NCBI RefSeq assembly: GCF_001905125.1
Contig: NZ_LWLE01000038.1
Coordinates: forward strand, 151,320-215,319
DNA from: Streptomyces sp. TSRI0281
Lineage (GTDB): Bacteria; Actinomycetota; Actinomycetes; Streptomycetales; Streptomycetaceae
Direction of reading: 5' to 3'
Length of the DNA: 64,000 nucleotides
Shown here: positions 1 through 7,513 of the stretch, piece by piece
How positions within the stretch are numbered: position 1 is the stretch's first letter
Layout: each line of letters starts with the position of its first letter
Made by a program: the position numbers and the translations under genes
The notes under the pieces: generated by a model
What the model saw: the letters and a program-made list of their open reading frames with translations, nothing else
The model's database searches: none
What the model was told of the DNA's origin: nothing

Positions 1-1
1 C

Positions 2-51
2 AAGGAGATCGCGGTCGGCGCCCTCCACGAACTGGACGTCCTCGCGCCGTA
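2..51 (+). CDS. C-terminal end of an unrecognised protein (partial)
   Basis: Only the last 16 codons of a reading frame are present, ending ELDVLAP and a TAG stop. The codon pattern (G or C in third positions) looks coding. Too little remains to assign a family. The next gene starts about 150 bases downstream on the same strand with its own ribosome site, so the two need not be an operon. Confidence 0.5.
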
Positions 52-198
52 GCCCGGCCGCTCGTCCGAAGGGGCATCGCTCCGGTCCCCCGCCGGGCGG
101 TCCACGCCGCCGCGGATGACCGCGCGCCACCTCATGAGGCGTACCGTTGTCGTCGGCGTTCGATCATGACAAAAGCTCAGAAACAGGGAGACCACGCT

Positions 199-1284
199 AT
201 GCCGCAGCAGGTGCAAGGGGTCATCGCACCGGGGAAGAACGAACCGGTACGGGTCGAGACGATCGTGATCCCGGACCCCGGTCCCGGTGAGGCCGTCGTG
301 AAGATCCAGGCATGCGGTGTCTGCCACACCGACCTGCACTACAAGCAGGGCGGCATCAACGACGACTTCCCGTTCCTGCTGGGCCACGAGGCCGCGGGCA
401 TCGTGGAGTCCGTCGGCGACGGCGTCACGGACGTCGCGCCGGGCGACTTCGTCATCCTCAACTGGCGTGCGGTGTGCGGACAGTGCCGCGCCTGTCTCCG
501 CGGCCGCCCCTGGTACTGCTTCGACACCCACAACGCCAAGCAGAGGATGACACTGCTGGACGGCACGGAACTGTCGCCCGCGCTCGGAATCGGCGCGTTC
601 GCCGAGAAGACGCTGGTCGCCGCCGGCCAGTGCACCAAGGTCGACCCCGAGGTCTCCCCGGCCGTCGCCGGTCTCCTCGGCTGCGGCGTCATGGCGGGCA
701 TCGGCGCGGCCATCAACACCGGCGAGGTCGGCCGCGGCGACTCGGTCGCCGTCATCGGCTGCGGCGGCGTCGGTGACGCCGCCATCGCCGGTGCCCGGCT
801 CGCGGGCGCGGCGAAGATCATCGCCGTCGACATCGACGACCGGAAGCTGGAGACGGCGAAGAGGATGGGTGCCACGCACACCGTCAACTCCCGTTCCACC
901 GACCCGGTCGAGGCGATCCGCGGCCTGACCGGCGGCAACGGCGCCGACGTCGTCATCGAGGCGGTCGGCCGCCCGGAGACGTACAAGCAGGCCTTCTACG
1001 CCCGCGACCTGGCCGGCACCGTCGTCCTGGTCGGCGTGCCGACCCCCGAGATGCAGCTCGAACTGCCGCTCATCGACGTGTTCGGCCGCGGCGGCTCCCT
1101 CAAGTCCTCCTGGTACGGCGACTGTCTGCCCTCGCGCGACTTCCCGATGCTGATCGACCTGCACCAGCAGGGCCGTATCGACCTCGGCGCCTTCGTCACC
1201 GAGACCATCGGGCTCGGCGACATCGAGCAGGCGTTCGCCCGGATGCACGACGGCGACGTCCTGCGCTCGGTGGTGGTCTTCTGA
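199..1284 (+). CDS. mscR: S-(hydroxymethyl)mycothiol dehydrogenase (zinc alcohol dehydrogenase)
   Basis: 361-residue medium-chain zinc dehydrogenase. In the family it oxidises the formaldehyde-mycothiol adduct with NAD and can reduce S-nitrosomycothiol, so it is a cytosolic detoxification enzyme. Visible catalytic zinc ligands are C39, H63 and E64. The structural zinc cysteines are C93, C96, C99 and C107. A GCGGVG nucleotide-binding loop lies near residue 190. An in-frame ATG at 166 exists, but the ATG at 199 has GGGAG eight bases upstream and gives the normal family N terminus. Its stop overlaps the start of the metallo-hydrolase gene (ATGA), so the two are probably translationally coupled. 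Mycobacteria carry the same pair next to each other. The mycothiol ligase gene mshC is about 18 kb away in this window. The family assignment is firm; the mycothiol specificity is inferred from sequence resemblance and context. Confidence 0.9.
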   Translation: MPQQVQGVIAPGKNEPVRVETIVIPDPGPGEAVVKIQACGVCHTDLHYKQGGINDDFPFLLGHEAAGIVESVGDGVTDVAPGDFVILNWRAVCGQCRACLRGRPWYCFDTHNAKQRMTLLDGTELSPALGIGAFAEKTLVAAGQCTKVDPEVSPAVAGLLGCGVMAGIGAAINTGEVGRGDSVAVIGCGGVGDAAIAGARLAGAAKIIAVDIDDRKLETAKRMGATHTVNSRSTDPVEAIRGLTGGNGADVVIEAVGRPETYKQAFYARDLAGTVVLVGVPTPEMQLELPLIDVFGRGGSLKSSWYGDCLPSRDFPMLIDLHQQGRIDLGAFVTETIGLGDIEQAFARMHDGDVLRSVVVF

Positions 1285-1913
1285 TGACCGCCCGCATCGA
1301 CCACCTCGTCACCTCCGGCACCTTCGCCCTCGACGGCGGCGAGTGGGACGTCGACAACAACGTCTGGATCGTCGGCGACGACTCCGAAGCGGTCGTCATC
1401 GACGCCGCCCACGACGCCGACGTCATCCGCGCCGCGCTCGGCGGCCGTACGCTGCGCGCCATCATCTGCACGCACGCGCACAACGACCACATCGACGCGG
1501 CCCCGGCCCTCGCCGCCGCCACCGGCGCACCGATCCTGCTGCACCCGGACGATCTGCCGCTGTGGAAGCAGACGCACCCGGACCGCGCGCCCGACGGTGA
1601 ACTGGCCGACGGCCAGGAGCTGGAGATCGCCGGGACGGTCCTGAAGGTGCTGCACACCCCGGGGCACGCCCCGGGCGCCGTCAGCCTGTACGCCCCCGAG
1701 CTGGCCACGGTCTTCACCGGCGACACGCTCTTCCAGGGCGGACCGGGCGCCACCGGCCGGTCCTTCTCGCACTTCCCGACGATCGTCGACTCCCTCAGGG
1801 ACCGGCTGTTCGCCCTGCCGGAGGCGACCACCGTCCGTACCGGACACGGCGATTCCACCACCATCGGCGCGGAGGCCCCGCACCTGGACGAGTGGATCGC
1901 CCGCGGCCACTGA
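1284..1913 (+). CDS. MBL-fold metallo-hydrolase, partner of the mycothiol dehydrogenase
   Basis: 209-residue metallo-beta-lactamase-fold protein. The metal-binding motif THAHNDHID supplies H64, H66, D68 and H69, a later HTPGHAPG motif supplies another histidine, and a GDTLF segment supplies the bridging aspartate. This is the glyoxalase II-like branch, which hydrolyses thioesters. Because it overlaps the dehydrogenase gene by one base and this pairing recurs in actinobacteria, it probably hydrolyses the S-formylmycothiol the dehydrogenase makes, releasing formate and mycothiol. That role is inference; the fold and metal site are seen directly. The gene ends nine bases from the end of the convergent pseudouridine synthase gene. 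Confidence 0.85.
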   Translation: MTARIDHLVTSGTFALDGGEWDVDNNVWIVGDDSEAVVIDAAHDADVIRAALGGRTLRAIICTHAHNDHIDAAPALAAATGAPILLHPDDLPLWKQTHPDRAPDGELADGQELEIAGTVLKVLHTPGHAPGAVSLYAPELATVFTGDTLFQGGPGATGRSFSHFPTIVDSLRDRLFALPEATTVRTGHGDSTTIGAEAPHLDEWIARGH

Positions 1914-1922
1914 CCCGGCCGT

Positions 1923-2969
1923 TCACCCTTCAGGCCATGCGGAGAGCCGCAGCCCGCTCTTGAAGCGGCGCGGCTCTCCCGTGACCGGATCGATGAACTC
2001 CAGCCCGGCGGCGAGCAGTTGGAGCGGGCGCGCCCAGTCCTCCGGCGCACCGTCCGGCTCCACCACCGGGTAGAGCGGATCGTGGACGAGCGGCAGCCCC
2101 AGACTGTTCATATGGACCCGCAGCTGATGCGTCCGCCCGGTGGCGGGCAGCAGCCGGTAACGGCCCAGCCCGCCCCGATGCTCCAGCAGCTCGATCCGGC
2201 TCTCGCTGTTCGCCTCGCCCGGCTCCTCCCGCGCGGCGAGCACACCACGCTCCTTGACGATCCGGCTGCGTACGGTGCGGGGGAGGGCGAGGGCCGGATC
2301 GTACGGGGCGACCGCCTCGTACTCCTTGCGGACGAGCCGGTCCCGGAACAGCGTCTGGTACGCGCCCCGCTCCTCGGGCCGCACGACGAAGAGCACCAGC
2401 CCCGCGGTCACCCGGTCCAGCCGGTGGGCGGGCTGCAACCCCGGCAGGCCGAGATCGCGCCGCAGCCGGGCGACCGCGGTCTCGGTGATGTGCCGGCCGC
2501 GCGGGGTGGTGGCCAGGAAGTGCGGCTTGTCGGCGATGACGAGATGCGCGTCGCGGTACACGACGCCGACGGGGAACGGCACCGGCTCCTCCGGCGCGAA
2601 GTCCCGGTGGAACCAGAGGAAGCGCCCGGCCGTATACGGCTCGTCGCCACGCACCGCACCGCCGTCCGCGCCGACGAACCTGCCCTCGTCGAGCATCGCG
2701 GCCACGCGCGGCGCTCCGACCGCCCCCGCGAACCGCGCCATCAGATGATCCCCGACGGTGGCCCAGGCGCCCTCGGTGTCCTCCGGCAGCCGCACCCGCA
2801 CCGCATCGACCCCGTCCCGCTGGGGCAGCGGCGCGACAGGCGGCCTCCCGCGCCCCCTCACCGGCCGGTCCGGAACGGGCCGGTGGCGCGGTGGGGGCGG
2901 TCGGCGGCGGTACGGGTCATGCGGTGGTCCTCCCGGCGGGCGAGGTGCGGGGGCCCCGTCATCGGACAT
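1923..2969 (-). CDS. RluA-family pseudouridine synthase
   Basis: 348-residue RNA pseudouridine synthase of the RluA/RsuA superfamily, which isomerises uridines in rRNA or tRNA. The catalytic motif HRLDRVTAG carries the nucleophilic aspartate, and the C-terminal GRTHQLRVH segment is the second family signature. The first 30 or so residues after the start are proline/arginine rich and probably disordered. The open frame extends 78 codons further upstream without an obvious ribosome site. The ATG at 2969 (MSDDGAP) is preferred because coding character begins there. The RNA target cannot be told from sequence. The gene stands alone, convergent with the metallo-hydrolase gene. Confidence 0.85.
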   Translation of the reverse strand: MSDDGAPAPRPPGGPPHDPYRRRPPPPRHRPVPDRPVRGRGRPPVAPLPQRDGVDAVRVRLPEDTEGAWATVGDHLMARFAGAVGAPRVAAMLDEGRFVGADGGAVRGDEPYTAGRFLWFHRDFAPEEPVPFPVGVVYRDAHLVIADKPHFLATTPRGRHITETAVARLRRDLGLPGLQPAHRLDRVTAGLVLFVVRPEERGAYQTLFRDRLVRKEYEAVAPYDPALALPRTVRSRIVKERGVLAAREEPGEANSESRIELLEHRGGLGRYRLLPATGRTHQLRVHMNSLGLPLVHDPLYPVVEPDGAPEDWARPLQLLAAGLEFIDPVTGEPRRFKSGLRLSAWPEG

Positions 2970-3296
2970 TCTTGTGTACCGGAGCCGATTTCGGCGAACA
3001 GGTCCCGTCCTGCCGCCGGAGGCCGTGGAACACGGGGGCGACAAGGGGTCGGAGATCCTGCCTCGAAGGAGCCCCGCCATGGCTGACCTGCGGCACAGCG
3101 GAGCGGCCTCCCCGTGATCACGATGAAGGCCGCTCCGCTGTACTGCTCTGTGTCCGAGGGGGACTCGGTTCGCCGGTCCGCCGCACCCCGCACGGGGCGG
3201 CACCCTGGGGGCAACGGGGTGGGGGCACGTCCCTGCCGGGATTCCGCGTGGGGGCGGGGAGCCATGGGTGCGGTTGCGTCCGGCAGGGACGTGCGA
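2970..3296. other. 327-base intergenic stretch
   Basis: No convincing gene was found between the start of the pseudouridine synthase gene and the last gene of the small-protein operon. Frames here are poorly supported and lack ribosome sites. The stretch holds the pseudouridine synthase promoter region and one strong inverted repeat (3097-3139, listed separately). Confidence 0.6.
3097..3139 (-). terminator. Inverted repeat, probable terminator of the small-protein operon
   Basis: AGCGGAGCGGCCT and AGGCCGCTCCGCT form a 13-bp stem around a 17-base loop. It lies 158 bases downstream of the last minus-strand small gene. There is no T tract, as is usual for Streptomyces hairpin terminators, so the role is inferred. 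Confidence 0.5.
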
Positions 3297-3578
3297 TCAG
3301 GGGAGGCGCGGGACCCGTCCGGCCTGGCGGTACCGGTCCAGTTCGTCCATGGCCGCGTTGACCGTGGCGGTCATCCGGCGGGCCTCGGCAAGGGTGATCC
3401 AGCCCAGGTAGATGCGGTGTTCGTCCTGTTGGCACGTGTCACAAGGGTGATCGATGCCGATAGCTCCGAAGCTGACCCGTACCCGCCGTAAGGCGTTGAC
3501 GAAGTCGGCCCCTACCTCCTTGGCCTCGGTGTGGTCGTCCTCGTCGAAATGCTCGGGCCCTACGGGCGAGTAGTCCAT
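3297..3578 (-). CDS. Small protein with CxxC motif, last gene of the small-gene operon
   Basis: 93-residue protein of unknown function, acidic at the N terminus (HFDEDDHTEAKE). It has an HPCDTCQQDEH segment in the middle that could bind metal, and a predicted helical C terminus. The reading frame extends 85 codons further upstream through the neighbouring gene, but the ATG at 3578 follows GAAAGG and begins 14 bases after the stop of the 32-codon gene, so it is taken as the start. It resembles small proteins often found with XRE/DUF397 regulator pairs in Streptomyces; that resemblance is from memory. It is the distal member of a five-gene minus-strand operon. Confidence 0.65.
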   Translation of the reverse strand: MDYSPVGPEHFDEDDHTEAKEVGADFVNALRRVRVSFGAIGIDHPCDTCQQDEHRIYLGWITLAEARRMTATVNAAMDELDRYRQAGRVPRLP

Positions 3579-3592
3579 GGTGGGAGTGCCTT

Positions 3593-3691
3593 TCAGAGCC
3601 TGCCGGTCAGAGCCGGAACGGCGATCAACACGCAGAGGCAGCCGACCGCAAGAACGAAGGCGGACCAGCCAAAGCGGTAAACGGCCCTCAT
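3593..3691 (-). CDS. 32-residue single-pass membrane peptide
   Basis: Very short gene (MRAVYRFGW...). Almost its whole length is one hydrophobic segment (SAFVLAVGCLCVLIAVPAL) after a short basic start, the layout of a one-pass inner-membrane peptide. Its ATG overlaps the TGA of the upstream gene as ATGA, so it is probably translated by coupling. No family is recognised. Its size means it could be a chance frame, but the coupling and the charge-then-hydrophobic pattern favour a real gene. Small membrane peptides in such operons can be toxins or regulators of membrane partners; nothing here decides between these. Confidence 0.55.
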   Translation of the reverse strand: MRAVYRFGWSAFVLAVGCLCVLIAVPALTGRL

Positions 3692-4071
3692 GACGGCCCC
3701 CTGAGGGCGGATGCGTCCCGTTCCTGCCTGCCGCGCACCCGGCTGACAGCGAGGGCGGCCAGGGCGTCGAGCTGGCGGCAGTGGTAGGCCGTGCCGGGCA
3801 ACAACCGCTTGTAGTGCGTCTCCCACGGGACACCCGCAGGGCGGGTCACCCGCACCATCCCGCAACGCACAGAAATCACGGTGCAGGGCATGTTCTTGTC
3901 CTTGTCGAACACGATCTGCCCGGCCTTGATCTCACCGGCCGACCTGAACGGCCGCACCGGTTCGGGAAGCTGCGCGACCCGCTTGCGGGGGTTCTTCGGA
4001 ACGGTCGACACCCCTGCCGTACGGGGTGGCTTCGGCCTCATGGTGGTCATGTCAGACGCGCCGGGTGCCAC
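3688..4071 (-). CDS. Small hypothetical protein of the XRE-adjacent operon
   Basis: 127-residue protein with no recognised family. The N terminus is basic and proline rich. The centre (EIKAGQIVFDKDKNMPCTVISVRCGMVRV...) looks like a small beta-barrel, as in KOW or Tudor-like folds, followed by a helical, basic C terminus. The start is taken as GTG at 4071 because AGAGG lies seven bases upstream; two downstream ATG codons (4050, 4041) lack such a site. The gene overlaps the upstream 54-codon gene by 20 bases and the downstream membrane peptide gene by four. The fold suggestion is a guess from the strand pattern. Confidence 0.65.
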   Translation of the reverse strand: MAPGASDMTTMRPKPPRTAGVSTVPKNPRKRVAQLPEPVRPFRSAGEIKAGQIVFDKDKNMPCTVISVRCGMVRVTRPAGVPWETHYKRLLPGTAYHCRQLDALAALAVSRVRGRQERDASALRGPS

Positions 4072-4216
4072 GGGGCCACCTCTTCGCGGCCGGGGATGTT
4101 CCGTGCTCGGGGTGCCGGTTCAGAAGGACGCGGCAGTCGGTCGCCTTCGAGTGGTCGCCCGCCTTGACCGCCTTCGCCAACTCGGCGCGCAGCACGGTGC
4201 ACTTGTCACACTTCAT
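4052..4216 (-). CDS. 54-residue zinc-ribbon-like small protein (MKCDKC type)
   Basis: Short protein beginning MKCDKCTVLRAELAKAVKAG and containing HSKATDCRVLLNRH. The CxxC pair at residues 3 and 6 with a later Cys and His suggests one zinc site. Similar MKCDxC small proteins accompany XRE and DUF397 genes in other Streptomyces as I recall them. The ATG at 4216 overlaps the TGA of the upstream gene (ATGA) and has GGAGGG five bases upstream, so the start is well supported. It is too short to be picked up by long-frame gene calling. Function is unknown; the context suggests a partner of the divergent regulator. Confidence 0.75.
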   Translation of the reverse strand: MKCDKCTVLRAELAKAVKAGDHSKATDCRVLLNRHPEHGTSPAAKRWPRGTRRV

Positions 4217-4488
4217 CGAGCCCTCCAACGGCTGCGCTCGTTCTCGTACCGGATGCGGGGGCGGAGGCGCTGTATGGCCTCGCTCTGCGACCGGTCATCG
4301 GTCTGTTCGTCGGTTGTTTCCGCCGCTTCCGCCGTGTCCGGGCATCGAGGGGAACCACACGCACACCGGGGCCATACGAACACCGACCGGATCGGCGGAT
4401 CACCTCCGTCCGGGTAGTCCTCGCCCGCTACCACAGGTGTAGCGAAGGGTGGTTCCTGTCCGTGTGGGGCACCGCTCGTTGCAGCCAC
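4213..4488 (-). CDS. 91-residue cysteine-containing protein, first gene of the small-gene operon
   Basis: Hypothetical protein with the central segment VFVWPRCACGSPRCPD. Its three closely spaced cysteines (CxC and a third six residues on) are a plausible metal site, and a charged, glutamine/arginine-rich C terminus follows. The start is GTG at 4488, with GAGAGG eight bases upstream. It overlaps the next gene as ATGA. It faces the XRE regulator gene across a 93-base gap that contains an inverted repeat, so its promoter is probably the regulator's target. No function can be assigned. Confidence 0.7.
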   Translation of the reverse strand: MAATSGAPHGQEPPFATPVVAGEDYPDGGDPPIRSVFVWPRCACGSPRCPDTAEAAETTDEQTDDRSQSEAIQRLRPRIRYENERSRWRAR

Positions 4489-4503
4489 GGCCCGTTCCTC
4501 TCC

Positions 4504-4519
4504 GTAGTGAACCCACTAC
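4504..4519. promoter_or_regulatory. Inverted repeat between divergent genes, candidate operator
   Basis: GTAGTG AACC CACTAC is a perfect 6-bp inverted repeat with a 4-base spacer. It sits just upstream of the minus-strand ribosome site and upstream of the plus-strand promoter. Its position suggests the binding site of the adjacent XRE regulator; this is inference. Confidence 0.45.
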
Positions 4520-4533
4520 CAGGGCCGCCAGCA

Positions 4534-4563
4534 TTGACCTAGAGTCGCGCTGTCTGCTACGTC
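4534..4563 (+). promoter_or_regulatory. Candidate promoter of the XRE regulator
   Basis: TTGACC (4534-4539) and TACGTC (4558-4563) are separated by 18 bases, close to a housekeeping sigma-70-type promoter. The TTG start codon lies 19 bases downstream of the -10 hexamer. Confidence 0.5.
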
Positions 4564-4581
4564 GCTCTTCGGGAGGGCACA

Positions 4582-5421
4582 TTGGTAAACCGCAAGGAAC
4601 TGAACCCCGAAGCAGGCCCACTCGCGGCCTTCGGTGCACGTATGCGCAGATTCCGTGAGGCTCGCGGCTGGACTCAGGACCACTTCGCTACGCTGGTCGG
4701 CTGCACGGGGAGACATATCTCAGCGCTCGAAACTGCCCGGAAGCCCCCAACTCTGCCCTTCAGTCGCAAGGTTGACTTGGCGTTAGGCACATCGAACACC
4801 GCGGATTCGTTCGAGCGTGAATGGCGGGAGATCAGGCACGGCAGCCTGCTGGAAGGCTTCCCTGAGTACCTGGCGCACGAGGGGCGCGCAGTGGAGATCC
4901 GGCTGTTTGAGTCGGGCCTGATCCCTGGGTTGCTCCAGACACCGGAGTACGCGGAGGCGCTGGAGGTGAGCAACGTCAAGCGAGGCTCCATCACGGCCGA
5001 ACAGGCACAGGAACGGGTCACGTCCCTGATAGAACGTCAAGCAGCCTTGGTGCGAACGCTGCCGCCCCTGCTGTTCGTGGTGCTGGATGAAAGCTGCATC
5101 CGGCGACCGATCGGGGGGCACGCGGTGATGAATCGGCAGTTGGCGCGCTTGGCCGAATTTGCCGAGGAGACGAACACCGTGCTCCAAATCGCTGCGTTCG
5201 CCGGTGGCGAGGAGAGGCCGTTCAACCGCGCGGTGAACTTGCTGACTCTGCCCGATCGCTCCCTGATCTCCTACGTCGAGTCGCAGACGCAAGGGCATCT
5301 GGACCGCGATATCACTTCCGTGGCGCCGCTGCTGAGGGCCTACCATCAGATGCAGGCACCCGCGCTCTCCCAAGCGGCATCCGTGGACATGATCACGCAG
5401 GCACGAAAGGGCACCCCGTGA
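4582..5421 (+). CDS. XRE-family regulator with DUF5753 domain; contains a TTA codon
   Basis: 279-residue protein. A helix-turn-helix of the XRE type (about residues 15-70, with RMRRFREARGWTQDHFATL and TGRHISALETARKPP) is followed by a DUF5753 ligand- or partner-binding domain (VEIRLFESGLIPGLLQTPEYAEAL is typical). Such proteins pair with DUF397 proteins in Streptomyces, and several affect development and antibiotic production. The start is TTG at 4582 after GGGAGGG with short spacing; an ATG further in would cut into the helix-turn-helix. Codon 68 is TTA (4783-4785), read by the bldA tRNA, so its translation is probably delayed to late growth. Third-position GC is visibly lower than in neighbouring genes, which suggests acquisition. 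It overlaps the DUF397 gene as GTGA. Confidence 0.9.
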   Translation: MVNRKELNPEAGPLAAFGARMRRFREARGWTQDHFATLVGCTGRHISALETARKPPTLPFSRKVDLALGTSNTADSFEREWREIRHGSLLEGFPEYLAHEGRAVEIRLFESGLIPGLLQTPEYAEALEVSNVKRGSITAEQAQERVTSLIERQAALVRTLPPLLFVVLDESCIRRPIGGHAVMNRQLARLAEFAEETNTVLQIAAFAGGEERPFNRAVNLLTLPDRSLISYVESQTQGHLDRDITSVAPLLRAYHQMQAPALSQAASVDMITQARKGTP

Positions 5422-5639
5422 CGACCGACTCTCAGCCTCTCCCACTCCGTTGGGTCAAATCCTCCTACAGTGGCAACGGCGGCACATGTGTCGAGTGGGC
5501 CCCGACACAGGTGCTGGCTACCGGCATCGTTCCCGTCCGAGACAGCAAGGATGTGAGCGGCCCTGTGCTGTCCTTCCCTGCCGGTTCGTTCGCCACGTTC
5601 GTGGCGGGCATCAAGGCCGGAGAGTTCGGCTCGCTCTAG
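5418..5639 (+). CDS. DUF397 domain protein
   Basis: 73-residue single-domain protein with the full DUF397 signature: RWVKSSYSGNGGTCVEWA near residues 11-28, VRDSKDVSGP, then FATFVAGIKAGEF at the end. Proteins of this family are usually encoded directly after an XRE/DUF5753 regulator and are thought to form a two-component toxin-antitoxin-like or regulatory pair with it. The GTG start overlaps the regulator's stop (GTGA), which argues for coupled synthesis in fixed ratio. Confidence 0.9.
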   Translation: MTTDSQPLPLRWVKSSYSGNGGTCVEWAPTQVLATGIVPVRDSKDVSGPVLSFPAGSFATFVAGIKAGEFGSL

Positions 5640-5885
5640 AACTGAGCCACGTACGCGCAGTGCCCCGGTTCCGGATCTCTCCGGCCGGGGCGCTTTGCTT
5701 TGGTTTGTTCAGGGGAGTGCGCCCCAGTCCGTGATGAACGTCCTGAAGTGGCGGAAGCGGCGTCAGGACGCCGAACGGGCGCGGCTTGGGCTGGCATGGG
5801 CCGACTCGGTCTGTCATTCCTGGTCTGACCTGGGGAATCTCTCGGCTGTTGGTCACGTGGTTGGTCACGCCACAGCCTGGAAAAG

Positions 5886-5911
5886 CAAAAAACCCCTGTT
5901 CAACAGGGGTC
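5886..5911 (-). terminator. Rho-independent terminator of tRNA-Leu
   Basis: Read on the minus strand, ACCCCTG and CAGGGGT pair around a five-base loop (nine base pairs if extended), followed by a run of six T. This is a classical intrinsic terminator immediately after the tRNA 3' end. Confidence 0.85.
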
Positions 5912-5916
5912 TTAGC

Positions 5917-6004
5917 TGGTGTCCGAGGGGGGACTTGAACCCCCACGCCCGATAAAGGGCACTAGCACCTCAAGCTAGCGCGTCTGCCATTCCGCCACCC
6001 GGAC
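5917..6004 (-). tRNA. tRNA-Leu (anticodon GAG), CCA encoded
   Basis: An 88-base cloverleaf with a long variable arm, as expected for a class II leucine tRNA. The acceptor stem is GTCCGGG with CTCGGAC, the anticodon stem is CTAGC and GCTAG around the loop TTGAGGT (anticodon GAG), and the T loop is GGTTCAAGTCC. The 3' end reads ACCA in the DNA. It decodes CTC and CTT. It lies immediately downstream of the accessory small-gene/XRE patch, a usual integration neighbourhood, but no integrase or duplicated tRNA end was found. Confidence 0.93.
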
Positions 6005-6187
6005 CGGGTGTCTGTCTCGCGGGCCGTGCCCGTTCCGACGTGGAAAACCATAGCAAACAATCGGGGGTGCTCGATCACGTCCCGGCACGCGTGAACGGCG
6101 CATGACGAGGGGTGGGTGCCCTTGGGTGTGCGCGCCGGGCGCGGGAGGATGAGGGGGAGCACCACAGCGACAGTGGAAGGAAGCAGT

Positions 6188-7513
6188 GTGAGCGAGACCA
6201 ACGTGGCCCGGACCGTATCCGGCGAGGACGAGGTCGTGGACCTCTGCCGTGAGCTGATCCGGATCGACACCAGCAACTACGGAGACCACTCGGGCCCCGG
6301 TGAGCGGCTCGCTGCCGAGTACGTCGCGGAGAAGCTCGCCGAGGTCGGGCTCGAACCGAAGATCTTCGAGTCCCACAAGGGCCGTGCCTCCACCGTGGCC
6401 CGCATCGAGGGCGAGGACCCGTCCAGGCCCGCGCTGCTCATCCACGGGCACACCGACGTCGTCCCGGCCAACGCGGCCGACTGGACGCACGACCCGTTCT
6501 CCGGGGAGATCGCGGACGGCTGTGTGTGGGGCCGTGGAGCGGTCGACATGAAGGACATGGACGCCATGACCCTCGCGGTCGTCCGTGACCGCATGCGCAG
6601 CGGCCGCAAGCCCCCGCGCGACATCGTGCTGGCCTTCGTCGCGGACGAGGAGGCGGGCGGCACGTACGGCGCCCGCTACCTGGTGGACAACCACCCCGGA
6701 CTGTTCGAGGGCGTCAACGAGGCGATCAGTGAGGTCGGCGGGTTCTCCTTCACCGTCAACGAGAAGCTGCGGCTCTACCTCGTGGAGACGGCCCAGAAGG
6801 GCATGCACTGGATGAAGCTGACCGTGGACGGCACCGCCGGGCACGGCTCGATGATCCACAAGGACAACGCCATCACCGAGCTGTCCGAGGCCGTCGGGCG
6901 CCTGGGCCGGCACAAATTCCCGGTGCGGGTGACCAAGACCCTGCGGCACTTCCTCGATGAGCTCTCGGACGCCCTGGGCACCGAGCTCGACCCCGAGAAC
7001 ATGGAGGAGACCCTCGCCAAGCTGGGCGGTATCTCCAAGCTCATCGGCGCCTCGTTGCAGAACACCGCGAACCCGACCCAGCTCGGCGCGGGCTACAAGG
7101 TCAACGTCATTCCGGGACAGGCGACCGCCCATGTCGACGGCCGGTTCCTGCCGGGGTACGAGGAGGAGTTCCTGGCCGACCTGGACCGGATCCTGGGCCC
7201 CAACGTGAGGCGCGAGGACGTACACGCGGACAAGGCGCTGGAGACCACGTTCGACGGTGCCCTCGTCGACGCGATGCAGACGGCGCTGGTCGCCGAGGAC
7301 CCGATCGCGCGGGCCGTGCCGTACATGCTCTCGGCCGGTACGGACGCCAAGTCCTTCGACGACCTGGGCATCCGCGGCTTTGGTTTCGCTCCGCTGAAGC
7401 TGCCGCCGGAGCTCGACTTCGCCGGGATGTTCCACGGTGTGGACGAGCGGGTGCCGGTCGACGGTCTGCAGTTCGGCGTGCGCGTGCTCGACCGGTTCAT
7501 CGACAATTGCTGA
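6188..7513 (+). CDS. M20-family metallopeptidase (dipeptidase/deacylase type)
   Basis: 441-residue cytosolic zinc hydrolase of the M20/ArgE/DapE superfamily. Visible motifs are HGHTDVVP (first metal histidine and catalytic aspartate), GRGAVDMKD (bridging aspartate) and ADEEAGG (catalytic and metal glutamates), with the dimerisation domain in the middle (GTAGHGSM). Near the end, FHGVDERVP holds the final metal-binding histidine. The start chosen is GTG at 6188, six bases after GGAAGGA; the frame runs 24 codons further upstream without support. The substrate is unknown: members cleave dipeptides, N-acyl amino acids or N-succinyl compounds. It stands alone between tRNA-Leu and the chaplins. Confidence 0.85.
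   Translation: MSETNVARTVSGEDEVVDLCRELIRIDTSNYGDHSGPGERLAAEYVAEKLAEVGLEPKIFESHKGRASTVARIEGEDPSRPALLIHGHTDVVPANAADWTHDPFSGEIADGCVWGRGAVDMKDMDAMTLAVVRDRMRSGRKPPRDIVLAFVADEEAGGTYGARYLVDNHPGLFEGVNEAISEVGGFSFTVNEKLRLYLVETAQKGMHWMKLTVDGTAGHGSMIHKDNAITELSEAVGRLGRHKFPVRVTKTLRHFLDELSDALGTELDPENMEETLAKLGGISKLIGASLQNTANPTQLGAGYKVNVIPGQATAHVDGRFLPGYEEEFLADLDRILGPNVRREDVHADKALETTFDGALVDAMQTALVAEDPIARAVPYMLSAGTDAKSFDDLGIRGFGFAPLKLPPELDFAGMFHGVDERVPVDGLQFGVRVLDRFIDNC

Noticed and set aside
5695..5955. An 86-codon frame running into the tRNA-Leu gene and ending RGDLNPHAR
   Set aside because: Its end is the translated complement of a tRNA, a known source of false genes; upstream part shows no family or ribosome site.
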